From Microvirga pakistanensis (lineage in GTDB: Bacteria; Pseudomonadota; Alphaproteobacteria; Rhizobiales; Beijerinckiaceae): a stretch of DNA of 64,000 bases. The translations under genes and the position numbers were made by a program. The DNA is taken from contig NZ_SPJX01000187.1 of the NCBI RefSeq assembly GCF_004458765.1, positions 124,001 through 188,000 of the forward strand, given 5' to 3'. Positions 53,688 through 62,099 of this stretch are shown piece after piece. The notes under the pieces were generated by a model that ran no database searches, was not told where the DNA came from, and saw only the letters and a program-made list of their open reading frames with translations. The number at the start of each line of letters is the position of its first letter. Positions within the stretch are counted from its first letter, which is position 1.

Positions 53688-55565
53688 TCAACTCGCACGC
53701 ACTAGCCCTTCCATTGCAATCCTAAGGTAAGCTTCACCCTCGGTGATAGGACTACAACCAAAAAGGAGCTGTGATGCTTCTTCCTGCTCCCTTGAGTTCC
53801 CAGCTCCGGCGGGTAAGTACAGCCGGGAAGTACTTATGCTTGGGCGCGGGGTTGGAGGGCTAGTTAGATGTTCCATGTTCAGGAGTACCGTTGCTTTGCA
53901 CGACACAACCTGACCAGGTACAATATTCTCAACGATACCTGCCGCAATTGTGCTTCGAACGGGCAGAACAATATCTTGTCCCTGGCTCGCATATAACGGC
54001 CAGTGAGTGATACCCAGCTTGAATCCTGCGCGCGCCAAGCTCTCCCACTGAGCAATGTCCTTGTCAAAGGATCTGCTCATGTCGGAAAAATCCCCAACTA
54101 TGATCACATCAATGTCTCTGATTGGCTCCCTCTCGCCTAGTAGGATTCGTGGGGCAGGAAACCGTCGCACTGTGTTGATGGACAGGTCAGGTTCTGGCTT
54201 GGCGAGTTCCATAGCATGCCAATAACGATACGCTTCTTTGTACTGCCTGCGGGCGCCGTAGTGAATAGAGGAAATTCCAGTAGCTTTAGACTGCGTCAGG
54301 GACGTTGGGCTGTATAGGATGAGCGTCAAAGGTGTAGTTGGGTAAAGTTTATTCTTTGTTATTTTGTATTTACTTAATACTCTCTCATAAAGCTCTGAAT
54401 CCGCCCCTACTTTTGTGAGATCCCACCCACCAAGATCTTTTATTATTTCCGTTCTCAACAATAGCGAAGAAGTATTCTCAATGAACATCCCGCCGGTATT
54501 GGCTTTTACGTCGAAACGTAAATCCCGCGATGTGCGCACACCAACTGTCGTATTTGTGCCATGTGGATTAGAGATTGCATCTAGCATTTGTACGGCGAAT
54601 TTTTCTGGGTGCGACCAATCATCAGCATCATGGACGGTAACAAAATCTCCAGTCGCATGCGCTAATGCGGTGTTTCTGGCTGCATATGCACCGCCGTTTC
54701 GTTCGTGTCTGATTGCCACAACACGACGGTCAGCTTGAGCAAAGCGCTCTATCACGCGCCACGTTTCATCTTGACTTTGGTCATCCACAACTATGACTTC
54801 GATATTTGTCCAAGTCTGGTTCAAAATACTTTGAATGGCTATAGGAAGTGTATCTGCGCAATTGTATGCGGGAACCAGAACGCTTAACTTCGTTGTAACA
54901 TCTACGTTGCGCGGTCTGTAAGCGGTAATATTATCCAGCGTTAAAGCGGCGGATTCGTCGACCTTTACAATTTTCGAGAAACCCTCTCGTTCATATATGC
55001 GATTGAGGCACGCCAGTCGTTCAGCATCAATATCGGGCGTGTTGTCAGAGCGGCCCAATCGTGCATGGTGAATGTTGGCCGCGGATAAGTAGATCTCTGA
55101 GGCGGCCTTTTCCCACTTCGACGCTCGCTGAAGCCATCGCTGAGCCTCGTCAACGCGGCCGAGCTTTAGTAAGCATTCCACCATCATAAGTTGAGTATTG
55201 GTGTTCTTATTTAGCTCAGGTTCTGCGGCTGTCATCAGCATCAGATTGTCGAGCGCGCTGCTATAGTTTCCATTGTATGCGTACCATTGGGTGAGAGACC
55301 AAGCAGCGGCAGTCAATGTATCGGGGATACCCTGTTTCGAAAGTTTTAGTTGTCCAGAAAGCTTTATCTCCTCAAGCTCTCTCGCCGCCCTGTCTCCAAA
55401 TCCAGACCACATTTTCAAAGAGAGGGGATGAGTTCGAGGCCTGTTAAGTTTGAATTTCTTGGATTTCCGGCCAAAGCGCCAGAACTGGTCATCCCGTAAA
55501 ATCTTCAGCGTTAAGGTTCGCATCTCCACCCGTAGGGCGTTCTTGATATAGCTCAGTGTGGTCAT
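53688..55565 (-). CDS. family 2 glycosyltransferase with N-terminal helical-repeat region and C-terminal extension
   Basis: This 625-residue protein has N-terminal TPR-like helices (about 60-190: WYAYNGNYSSALDNLMLMTA, ECLLKLGRVDEAQRWLQRAS). The GT-A domain spans about 225-440 (LSVLVPAYNCADTLPIAIQS, IEVIVVDDQSQDETWRVIER, GDFVTVHDADDWSHPEKF with DXD). A C-terminal region of about 140 residues follows (VIIVGDFSDMSRSFDKDIAQ) that may be a second, truncated catalytic domain. It faces the related 51776 gene across the IS chimera. Confidence 0.85.
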   Translation of the reverse strand: MTTLSYIKNALRVEMRTLTLKILRDDQFWRFGRKSKKFKLNRPRTHPLSLKMWSGFGDRAARELEEIKLSGQLKLSKQGIPDTLTAAAWSLTQWYAYNGNYSSALDNLMLMTAAEPELNKNTNTQLMMVECLLKLGRVDEAQRWLQRASKWEKAASEIYLSAANIHHARLGRSDNTPDIDAERLACLNRIYEREGFSKIVKVDESAALTLDNITAYRPRNVDVTTKLSVLVPAYNCADTLPIAIQSILNQTWTNIEVIVVDDQSQDETWRVIERFAQADRRVVAIRHERNGGAYAARNTALAHATGDFVTVHDADDWSHPEKFAVQMLDAISNPHGTNTTVGVRTSRDLRFDVKANTGGMFIENTSSLLLRTEIIKDLGGWDLTKVGADSELYERVLSKYKITKNKLYPTTPLTLILYSPTSLTQSKATGISSIHYGARRQYKEAYRYWHAMELAKPEPDLSINTVRRFPAPRILLGEREPIRDIDVIIVGDFSDMSRSFDKDIAQWESLARAGFKLGITHWPLYASQGQDIVLPVRSTIAAGIVENIVPGQVVSCKATVLLNMEHLTSPPTPRPSISTSRLYLPAGAGNSREQEEASQLLFGCSPITEGEAYLRIAMEGLVRAS

Positions 55566-55625
55566 GTTTTATATCTGCTCAGAATTGATTGTTGCGGCTC
55601 TGCAGCTTGAGTAGTTTTAAGACTC

Positions 55626-55650
55626 AAACGAGCTCAAGGAAAGCTCGTTT
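55626..55650 (-). terminator. candidate terminator hairpin downstream of the methyltransferase
   Basis: AAACGAGCT and AGCTCGTTT form a perfect 9-bp stem with a 7-base loop in the gap between the two minus-strand genes. Only short T-runs follow, so it may be a weak terminator or an mRNA-stabilising element. Confidence 0.4.
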
Positions 55651-55745
55651 GCTATAGGATATTCAGAGTTTAGCCTGCCTGATACGGCCAGTGTCTATTC
55701 GAGTAATTGTGATTTACGTTCTAGTTCCGATTCTTGCTGATCTAC

Positions 55746-56726
55746 TCAAAATGCACGAAACTCGACGAGGCCCTTTTCGTAGTTGCGATGCTGTGTCACA
55801 GTCATTTGATAATCCTCTACCCAAGCCGAAGTAATTGCTTGTTCGTCGGGTCGTCTTGCATCATCCAAAACCACGAGGGCGCCTCGAGCAAGTTTTTGTC
55901 GTAGCTCCGGGATCGCAGGAAATCGCGCGAAGCGTCCTGTTGCTTGAGGTGGGCCATCAATGATGAGTACCTCGATTGAGTCGTGTTTGCTTAGGGCGCC
56001 TGCAGTGCGGTACCAACTCCATTGCTCGCCTAAGGGAGATGGCTTCTTCGGCGTCCATGGCTCTAACGGAGCGAACTCGACTTGAGCAAATTCGAGCAAT
56101 TCCTCCGTCTCAAGCAATCGAGCTGTCGTCTCGGCATGTTGCTCATCACTTTCCAAAGTGAGGAGTTGTCCGGCGCCGTTCTCGCGCAGAGCGGCCGCCG
56201 CGACGAGAGTTGATACGCCGCTGCCCAACTCAACTACAGTCTTGGGTCTATTATTTCGGATGATAGTGTAGATATGCAACAGAAAGTCCGGTGATGCGGC
56301 CCATCCTCTGGTCCAAGGTAACGGGCGCTGTATATCTAAGAATCTTTGTAACCATAATATGCTTTCAATTTGACGAAATTGATTATCTTGACCGTCAATG
56401 ATGCTCTTCTTGATAGCAATCTCGCTGTTCTTGCTGAGAGTGATAAGTCGTTCGTAGTGGCGCAGAAGGCTATCTAGATCAGAGCTCGCAAGCTTGTTTG
56501 AGGGGCCAGGTGTGGTAGAAAGCAGTTCAAGCCGACTGCTTAGTTCTAGAATGGACCTTGTCAATGTCGGGTCCGTATGGGATCTCTCTTCGAGAGAGGA
56601 AAGTGATCGATGGATCTTATCCAGATTTTGATTGATCAGTTTAAGCTCCTTGCGGAGGCTTTCCGATGCGCTTCTTCGCTCAAGCCCTAGTGCACCAAGT
56701 ACATTCCTTATCATAGTTCGCAGCAT
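55746..56726 (-). CDS. class I SAM-dependent methyltransferase with N-terminal coiled coil
   Basis: The ATG at 56726 gives 326 residues beginning MLRTMIRNVLGALGLERRS; the frame upstream to 56816 appears to belong to another decayed gene. Residues 20-125 are predicted coiled coil. The methyltransferase domain shows KTVVELGSGVSTLVAAAAL (SAM site), LLTLESDEQHAETTARLL, VLIIDGPPQATGRF and GALVVLDDARRPDEQA. It resembles the SAM enzymes found in O-antigen loci. The methylated sugar is unknown. Confidence 0.82.
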   Translation of the reverse strand: MLRTMIRNVLGALGLERRSASESLRKELKLINQNLDKIHRSLSSLEERSHTDPTLTRSILELSSRLELLSTTPGPSNKLASSDLDSLLRHYERLITLSKNSEIAIKKSIIDGQDNQFRQIESILWLQRFLDIQRPLPWTRGWAASPDFLLHIYTIIRNNRPKTVVELGSGVSTLVAAAALRENGAGQLLTLESDEQHAETTARLLETEELLEFAQVEFAPLEPWTPKKPSPLGEQWSWYRTAGALSKHDSIEVLIIDGPPQATGRFARFPAIPELRQKLARGALVVLDDARRPDEQAITSAWVEDYQMTVTQHRNYEKGLVEFRAF

Positions 56727-57668
56727 GTTCCACTTTCGTTTGCATTGACCGGCACAGTCCCAGCGGCTGATTGCCTCCTGGCGGTGGATCAACACAGCCC
56801 CTGATTCAAAGAGCAAGGGACGATATCGCGGCCGATCGTCGTCTGGTCTCTGACGCGGATGTAGCCGAACATGCGCTGTGCGCCAACTAGGTGTGAGGTT
56901 CTGAAATGGGGTGTGATGGGCTGAAGATGAAAATGGTTACCCTCGGTGATATTCCCGTGATGGATCTGCTAGATTGGGCCACAGCAAGTCCTAGACAAAT
57001 AATCGACTGCTGCAACGCGGACAAAGGCGTGATCTGGGTCGATTGATGCCGTGGAATCTAGAGGCCGAGGGCATTGTACCCAGATCATCGATCGAGGCGA
57101 CGCAGCCGTGGTGCGGCCGTGAAGGCGGTTGGTTGGGGTCTGCGATGCGAGTGCATCAATCCTGTTCTGGCAGATGGACGATCAGCTTGTGGACACGGTT
57201 TCTCCTTGGCTCTGCAATGGGAATCAAGGGAGATGACTCTGTGATAGCCCCAATTGCCACGGTCCTTTAGTCCAAAGTGGAAGTTTTGTTAAGCATCACG
57301 CAGAGGGTTTCCAAGCCCTCACGTCTATGCAGGCAGAGCTGAGCTCGGCAAATATGAAACCAGCGGAGAGCCATCGACGTACTGAAGGGCCTGAACTAGA
57401 CACCTGAACCTTGCGGATGCAAGGTGCTTTTCCGGGACAGAAATCCACACACCAGAATTTACATCTCGGCGAAATGCAAGAAACTACGGCACAAGCCTAC
57501 TAAGAAGGCACCATGACAGTAGAGGCTTCCTCTCATTGACAGCTTTTATCCAGCTGAGAAGAATATGTGCTGAATCTTGTTTATCGTTAACACACTTGAG
57601 CAATCATAGGTTAGATCCGCCCGGAAGAAGCCGCCATTGAAGCAGCAGAAACAGGCTGGAAGGCTGAG
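56727..57668. other. gene-free interval of about 0.94 kb with possible GST remnant
   Basis: No intact gene is recognised. On the minus strand near 56765-56840 the frame reads RPRYRPLLFESGAVLIHRQE, which resembles the (I/L)FESGAILL block in the N-terminal domain of glutathione S-transferases; the rest of that gene is missing. The plus-strand frame at 57043-57270 has no supporting features. The last 100 bp should hold the tauABC promoter. Confidence 0.4.
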
Positions 57669-58694
57669 GTGAAAGGACCTTGTGAACGCATGAAATGGGC
57701 AAAGACATTGGAGATCTCATTCATCTGCGCCATGGCAGCGCTCGTCTCGCTGGCGGGTTCTGCCGCAGCCGCCGATAAAGAGGTGACCTTCGCTTATCAG
57801 GACATGGTTACGCCGCTGCGGGTGCTCATGGACGAAGGCACTATTGAAGAGGAGACAGGCTATAAGATCACTTGGCGCAAATTCGGGGGGGGCGGCGACG
57901 TCGTGCGCGCTATGGCTTCAGGCGCCGTGCAGATCGGCGAAGCCGGCTCAAGCCCTATTGCAACAGCTGCGTCGCAGGGCATGGATATTCAGCTGTTCTG
58001 GATCTTGGATGACATTGCTGACGCTGAGCAATTGGTCGTGCGCAACGGCTCCGATATTAACTCTATCGCAGATCTCAAAGGCAAGACCGTCGCAACTCCG
58101 TTCGTGTCAACGGCTCATTTCCAGCTGATCTTCGCTTTAACCGATGCAGGGGTAAATCCGAAGGAAGTGACTATCCTCAATATGCGTCCGCCAGAAATCG
58201 CTGCAGCCTGGGATCGGGGAGACATCGACGCCACATTCATCTGGGATCCCGTCCTCGGCAAAGCTAAGCAGAACGGAAAGGTTCTCGTATCGGCGGGTGA
58301 TCTCTCTAAGAAGGGCCGTGCAACCTTCGACGGCATCATGGTTGATCGAGCATGGGCTGAGGCCAACAAACCTTTTCTTGTCAAGCTTGTGAAGTTGATT
58401 GCGCAAAAAGACGCAGAATATAAGGCCAAGGCAAAGTCTTGGGACGCAGTATCCCCTGAGGCAAAGGCAATATCGAAACTCACAGGTGCGGCTCCTGCTG
58501 ATGTTCCCGGCTCTCTCGCAGCCTATCGTTTCCTGTCGCTCGATGAGCAAGCATCCGCAGACTGGCTTGGTGGTGGGGCGGCGAAAGCCTTGGCCGAAAC
58601 CGCACAGTTTTTAAAAGAGCAGGGCCGAATTTCTGCACTCGCCCCTGATTACGCCAAATTCGTAACAGATGAGTACGTCAAAGCTGCAAAGTGA
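57669..58694 (+). CDS. tauA: taurine/sulfonate ABC transporter binding protein TauA
   Basis: The 341 residues begin with a GTG that has GGAAGG six bases upstream; the ATG at 57690 is the alternative. A signal peptide follows (FICAMAALVSLAGSAAAAD). The mature protein matches TauA: GGGGDVVRAMASGAVQIGEA, GSSPIATAASQG, DLKGKTVATPFVSTAHFQL and DATFIWDPVLGKAK. It binds taurine or a related sulfonate in the periplasm. No tauD dioxygenase or other sulfonate-degrading enzyme follows in the window. Confidence 0.92.
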   Translation: MKGPCERMKWAKTLEISFICAMAALVSLAGSAAAADKEVTFAYQDMVTPLRVLMDEGTIEEETGYKITWRKFGGGGDVVRAMASGAVQIGEAGSSPIATAASQGMDIQLFWILDDIADAEQLVVRNGSDINSIADLKGKTVATPFVSTAHFQLIFALTDAGVNPKEVTILNMRPPEIAAAWDRGDIDATFIWDPVLGKAKQNGKVLVSAGDLSKKGRATFDGIMVDRAWAEANKPFLVKLVKLIAQKDAEYKAKAKSWDAVSPEAKAISKLTGAAPADVPGSLAAYRFLSLDEQASADWLGGGAAKALAETAQFLKEQGRISALAPDYAKFVTDEYVKAAK

Positions 58695-58743
58695 GAGGCT
58701 TCAAAGCGGAAGGTTGCGCTCATAAGGTGCGACCTCTTTGCAT

Positions 58744-59544
58744 ATGGAGGGTGGTATACTCGAAATCAGTAATCTCAGTGTTCACTATGGAGAAGGCCAG
58801 TCGAGAACTGTTGCTCTATCGCACCTGGATCTGACGATTAGGTCTGGTGAGTTTGTTGTTGCTCTCGGCCCATCCGGCTGCGGGAAAACAACGCTTCTGT
58901 CGGTGATTGCAGGCTTTGTTACGCCAACGGACGGTGAAGTTCTGTTGGATGGGGCTGAGATCAGGGGGCCGGGCGCAGACCGTGGTGTCGTTTTCCAGCA
59001 ACATGCACTCATGCCTTGGCTCGACGTGACTGACAATGTCGCCTTTGGTCTGAAGATGCGTGGCATCTCCAAGGTAGAGCGGCGACGCATCGCGGGCGAA
59101 ATGCTCAGTCTTGTTGGGTTGTCGGAATTTGCAAGTCATAAAATTTACCAGTTGTCAGGTGGCATGCAGCAGCGGGTCGGGCTTGCTCGGGCGCTGGCGA
59201 ACGATCCGCGCGTTCTGCTGATGGACGAGCCCTTCGGGGCCCTCGATGCGTTAACTCGCGAACAGGTGCAGGAGTTGACGCTTGACCTCTGGCATCGCAC
59301 CAAAAAGATAGTGTTCTTCATCACCCACGACGTGGAGGAGGCGATCTTTCTGGCCACCAAACTTATAATCATGAGCCCGCGCCCTGGCAGAATTGTCGAG
59401 ACTATTGATCTGGGGTTCTCTGAACGCTATATCGAGACTAGCGACACGCGGGCTGTGAAATCATCCCCTGATTTTATCGCTGTCCGTGAGCGCGTGCTGG
59501 ACTCGATCCATAGCCGCAACCATCACTTCAACACTGAGGTCTGA
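58744..59544 (+). CDS. tauB: taurine/sulfonate ABC transporter ATPase TauB
   Basis: The 266 residues from the ATG at 58744 carry Walker [17 protein letters not shown], signature [15 protein letters not shown], Walker [21 protein letters not shown] and H-loop [13 protein letters not shown]. It closely follows the nitrate/sulfonate (TauB/SsuB) class. It is followed one base later by tauC. Confidence 0.93.
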   Translation: MEGGILEISNLSVHYGEGQSRTVALSHLDLTIRSGEFVVALGPSGCGKTTLLSVIAGFVTPTDGEVLLDGAEIRGPGADRGVVFQQHALMPWLDVTDNVAFGLKMRGISKVERRRIAGEMLSLVGLSEFASHKIYQLSGGMQQRVGLARALANDPRVLLMDEPFGALDALTREQVQELTLDLWHRTKKIVFFITHDVEEAIFLATKLIIMSPRPGRIVETIDLGFSERYIETSDTRAVKSSPDFIAVRERVLDSIHSRNHHFNTEV

Positions 59545-59545
59545 A

Positions 59546-60430
59546 ATGGATGACTTGTCCATCTCTGAGTGCGGTGCTGCTAAGAAAGTTTCCGTGCCCA
59601 AGATCTCCGGGCCTTCCCGACAGCAAAAGCTGACTCAGTGGCGAGAACTTCTGTCCCAAGTATCGAATGTGCCGAAACATCTGATCAGCATCTTTACGGT
59701 CGTTCTTTTGTTGGTCCTTTGGGCTATTACTACCCATCAGGGCTGGATCAAGCCGCTTTTCCTACCCACGCCGGGAGCCATCGGCACAGCAATTGAACAG
59801 GCGATCTATGGCGAACTTGATAGTGAGCCGCTCTGGGTTCATCTCGTTACCAGTCTACTTCGTGTTATGGGGGCCTTTGCATTAGCTGTCACATTAGGTG
59901 TTCCGCTGGGACTCATTATGGGCGTGAACCGGGTGGCCCGCGGCATCTTCGATCCGCTGATCGAGTTCTACCGTCCACTGCCGCCGCTGGCCTACTTGCC
60001 GTTAATGATTATCTGGTTCGGCATTGGCGAGACCTCAAAAGTTCTTCTCATCTTCCTTGCGTGCTTCGCGCCGGTTGCTGTTGCTGCGCGTTCCGGTGTC
60101 CTGTCCGCCTCGGAAGCGCAAATCAACGCGGCGCGCTCTATGGGTGCAGGCCGGATGCAGGTTTTGCTGCACGTCGTCCTACCGGCGGCTCTGCCCGAGA
60201 TTTTCGTCGGACTACGGATCGGGATGGGAGTTGGATGGACTACTCTAGTGGCCGCAGAAATGATTGCGGCCAACGCAGGCGTTGGCCAAATGGTTCTCAA
60301 TGCATCAAACTTCCTACGCACGGATGTTGTGATAATGGGGATTTTGCTCATCGGCTTGTTCGCCAGCCTGTTCGAGTTCGGCATACGCTGGCTTGAGCGC
60401 ATACTGGTACCATGGAAGGGCAGGGGATGA
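59546..60430 (+). CDS. tauC: taurine/sulfonate ABC transporter permease TauC
   Basis: The ATG at 59546 sits one base after the tauB stop with GAGGT upstream; the earlier frame lies within tauB. The 294-residue BPD-type permease has six helices and the EAA loop (AARSMGAGRMQVLLHVVLPA), with PLPPLAYLPLMIIWFGIGET and GVGWTTLVAAEMI. It completes the importer. Confidence 0.93.
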   Translation: MDDLSISECGAAKKVSVPKISGPSRQQKLTQWRELLSQVSNVPKHLISIFTVVLLLVLWAITTHQGWIKPLFLPTPGAIGTAIEQAIYGELDSEPLWVHLVTSLLRVMGAFALAVTLGVPLGLIMGVNRVARGIFDPLIEFYRPLPPLAYLPLMIIWFGIGETSKVLLIFLACFAPVAVAARSGVLSASEAQINAARSMGAGRMQVLLHVVLPAALPEIFVGLRIGMGVGWTTLVAAEMIAANAGVGQMVLNASNFLRTDVVIMGILLIGLFASLFEFGIRWLERILVPWKGRG

Positions 60431-60524
60431 CTGCAGCTTTAAGCCATCTGGGGCTGTATAGACCAGCCTTCCCGACAGCTTGGTGAGCCTTACAAGATGA
60501 GTTGAGTTCCAGAGACGGGGAGGC

Positions 60525-60851
60525 ATGGCTCTATGCCGCGGTGACCTGCCACGGAGGTTTCATTCCGAATTCGTCTCGCGCGCTCTCGATCTGTGGGCCT
60601 ATCGGAATGGAGTTGTTCTGGACTTCTCGCGTCCCGGCAAGCCCACCGGCAACAGCTTCGTCGGGGCGTTTAACGGTAAGGTCCGGGCCGAATGCATCGA
60701 TCAGAACTGGTTCTTGTCCCTGGCCGATGCCAGGCTAAAATGTGAGGCGTTCCGCCATGAGTACAATGGCGACAGACCGCACAGCTCGATCGGGCATAAA
60801 ACCCCGGTGGAGTTCATGAAATCCATCGGCATCCCCAGCCTGCCGCCGTGA
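60525..60851 (+). pseudogene. IS3-family OrfB C-terminal fragment
   Basis: The frame reads FVSRALDLWAYRNGVVLDFS, RPGKPTGNSFVGAFNGKVRA and EYNGDRPHSSIGHKTPVEFM, the C-terminal third of an IS3/IS407-type rve transposase. The second catalytic Asp (normally in DNGPEF) reads HSEF here, and KPTDNAFIEAFNG has changed to KPTGNSFVGAFNG. No N-terminal part or OrfA is attached. Confidence 0.85.
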
Positions 60852-60947
60852 TCGAGGCCGGAAAACTCTAGCCTCGGGTGGTCCAACAAAAGGGCTCAGC
60901 GCAAATCAACCAGCGGACCCCAGCTCTGAGCGGAAGAAACTCAGGGC

Positions 60948-61793
60948 TCACCTCACCTCGTAACCAAAGTCTCGATAATCAAGCGTAGATGCTCCTTCCA
61001 CACCCTTCCAAAGGCTGCCCAGCCACTGGTCAGCCTCTTTGGTATATCCGCTTCCTCCGTGAGGTGTCGGCGTGAACTCCCCGAAGACTGCACCGCGCGT
61101 CGTCGCGTACATGTCGATGCGCATAAACATGTTGAGCATCCGGCCGACCGTTCTGACTGTGTCGATAAGTTCCTTGTAACATGCCGGCCGCGGAAGAGGC
61201 TCTTTCTGGAGCTCCTGTGTCGTCTGTATCTTAAACCCAAGATCGGACCAGTCGTCCTTCATGAACCAGTGTCTATTGGCCTTGATGTTGACGCCACTGT
61301 TTCTTTCAACGACATGGACAAAGGCTATCCTTTCGCCAAAGCAATAGAATTTATAATCAAGCGGAATTCCGTCCTTTTGATCCCAATTGATCAATAATTC
61401 TTCAATCAGAAATTTTCCCCTGAATTCACGGCCTGCATAAGACTGATTGACAGCATCTATCACAGAATTCCTGTTGTAAATTTTTCCATCGAGGAGATTT
61501 ACGCCCTCCGAAATAACAAATACGTTTTTCGCCGAGTATCCGCTCGATGGCTTTAGAACGAATTTGTTTGGGAGATTCGAGAACTCTGGTATCTCTTCAA
61601 TCCTTGGGTATAACCCAATCTCCTCTGGAACCTTAAAACCGTTGTCCTTCATGAAAGAACGGCCCTCAAGTTTCCCGGAAAGTCGACTATACTGCGGCAA
61701 CTGTCTCTTAACCCACCATCGCTCTCGGCGTGCATGGAGGTGTTCACTAAAAGTCATTTGAGGACGAATAGTGCTATTTACTTCGCCAGTCAT
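60948..61793 (-). CDS. TupA-like ATP-grasp protein
   Basis: The ATG at 61793 gives 281 residues. The ATP-grasp signatures visible are PNKFVLKPSSGYSAKNVFVI (ATP binding), FLIEELLINWDQKDGIPLDY, KFYCFGERIAFVHVVERN and RIDMYATTRGAVFGEFTPTP (metal binding). TupA-like ATP-grasp proteins occur in polysaccharide and teichuronopeptide loci, where they ligate an amino acid or similar group to a uronic acid. The uronic acid supply could come from the dehydrogenase at 41198. It is divergent from the acyltransferase gene at 62100. Confidence 0.85.
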   Translation of the reverse strand: MTGEVNSTIRPQMTFSEHLHARRERWWVKRQLPQYSRLSGKLEGRSFMKDNGFKVPEEIGLYPRIEEIPEFSNLPNKFVLKPSSGYSAKNVFVISEGVNLLDGKIYNRNSVIDAVNQSYAGREFRGKFLIEELLINWDQKDGIPLDYKFYCFGERIAFVHVVERNSGVNIKANRHWFMKDDWSDLGFKIQTTQELQKEPLPRPACYKELIDTVRTVGRMLNMFMRIDMYATTRGAVFGEFTPTPHGGSGYTKEADQWLGSLWKGVEGASTLDYRDFGYEVR

Positions 61794-62099
61794 TTCCAAG
61801 CCACAAAAATATCTATGAACACGCACAGACTGTCCGCACGCAGTTCGTATTGCCCGCCCATTCGATATTTAGCAAGCCCTTGGAGGCGTGGCACGTGGAG
61901 GCAGTTTGAGGCAACTCCTCTAAGTTTCCCGTATTCTTCGCTGCCAATATTTAACAGCTTCCGTTTCAGTCCAGATCACTCGCGGGAGGCTTATTGCTAA
62001 TGATGCGTGGCCCATGCAACTTGCCCTTAGATTTGATCCAGAGTATCAGCCGTGAGTGGTCGACAGCGATTTGGAGCTTTTTCGGAGCTTAAGTGCACG
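61794..62099. other. divergent intergenic region, about 306 bp
   Basis: The interval separates the ATP-grasp gene (leftward) from the acyltransferase gene (rightward) and should contain both promoters. No strong palindrome or gene is visible. Confidence 0.4.

Noticed and set aside
57043..57270. 75-codon plus-strand frame
   Set aside because: No ribosome-binding site, no recognisable motif, and a composition typical of chance frames.
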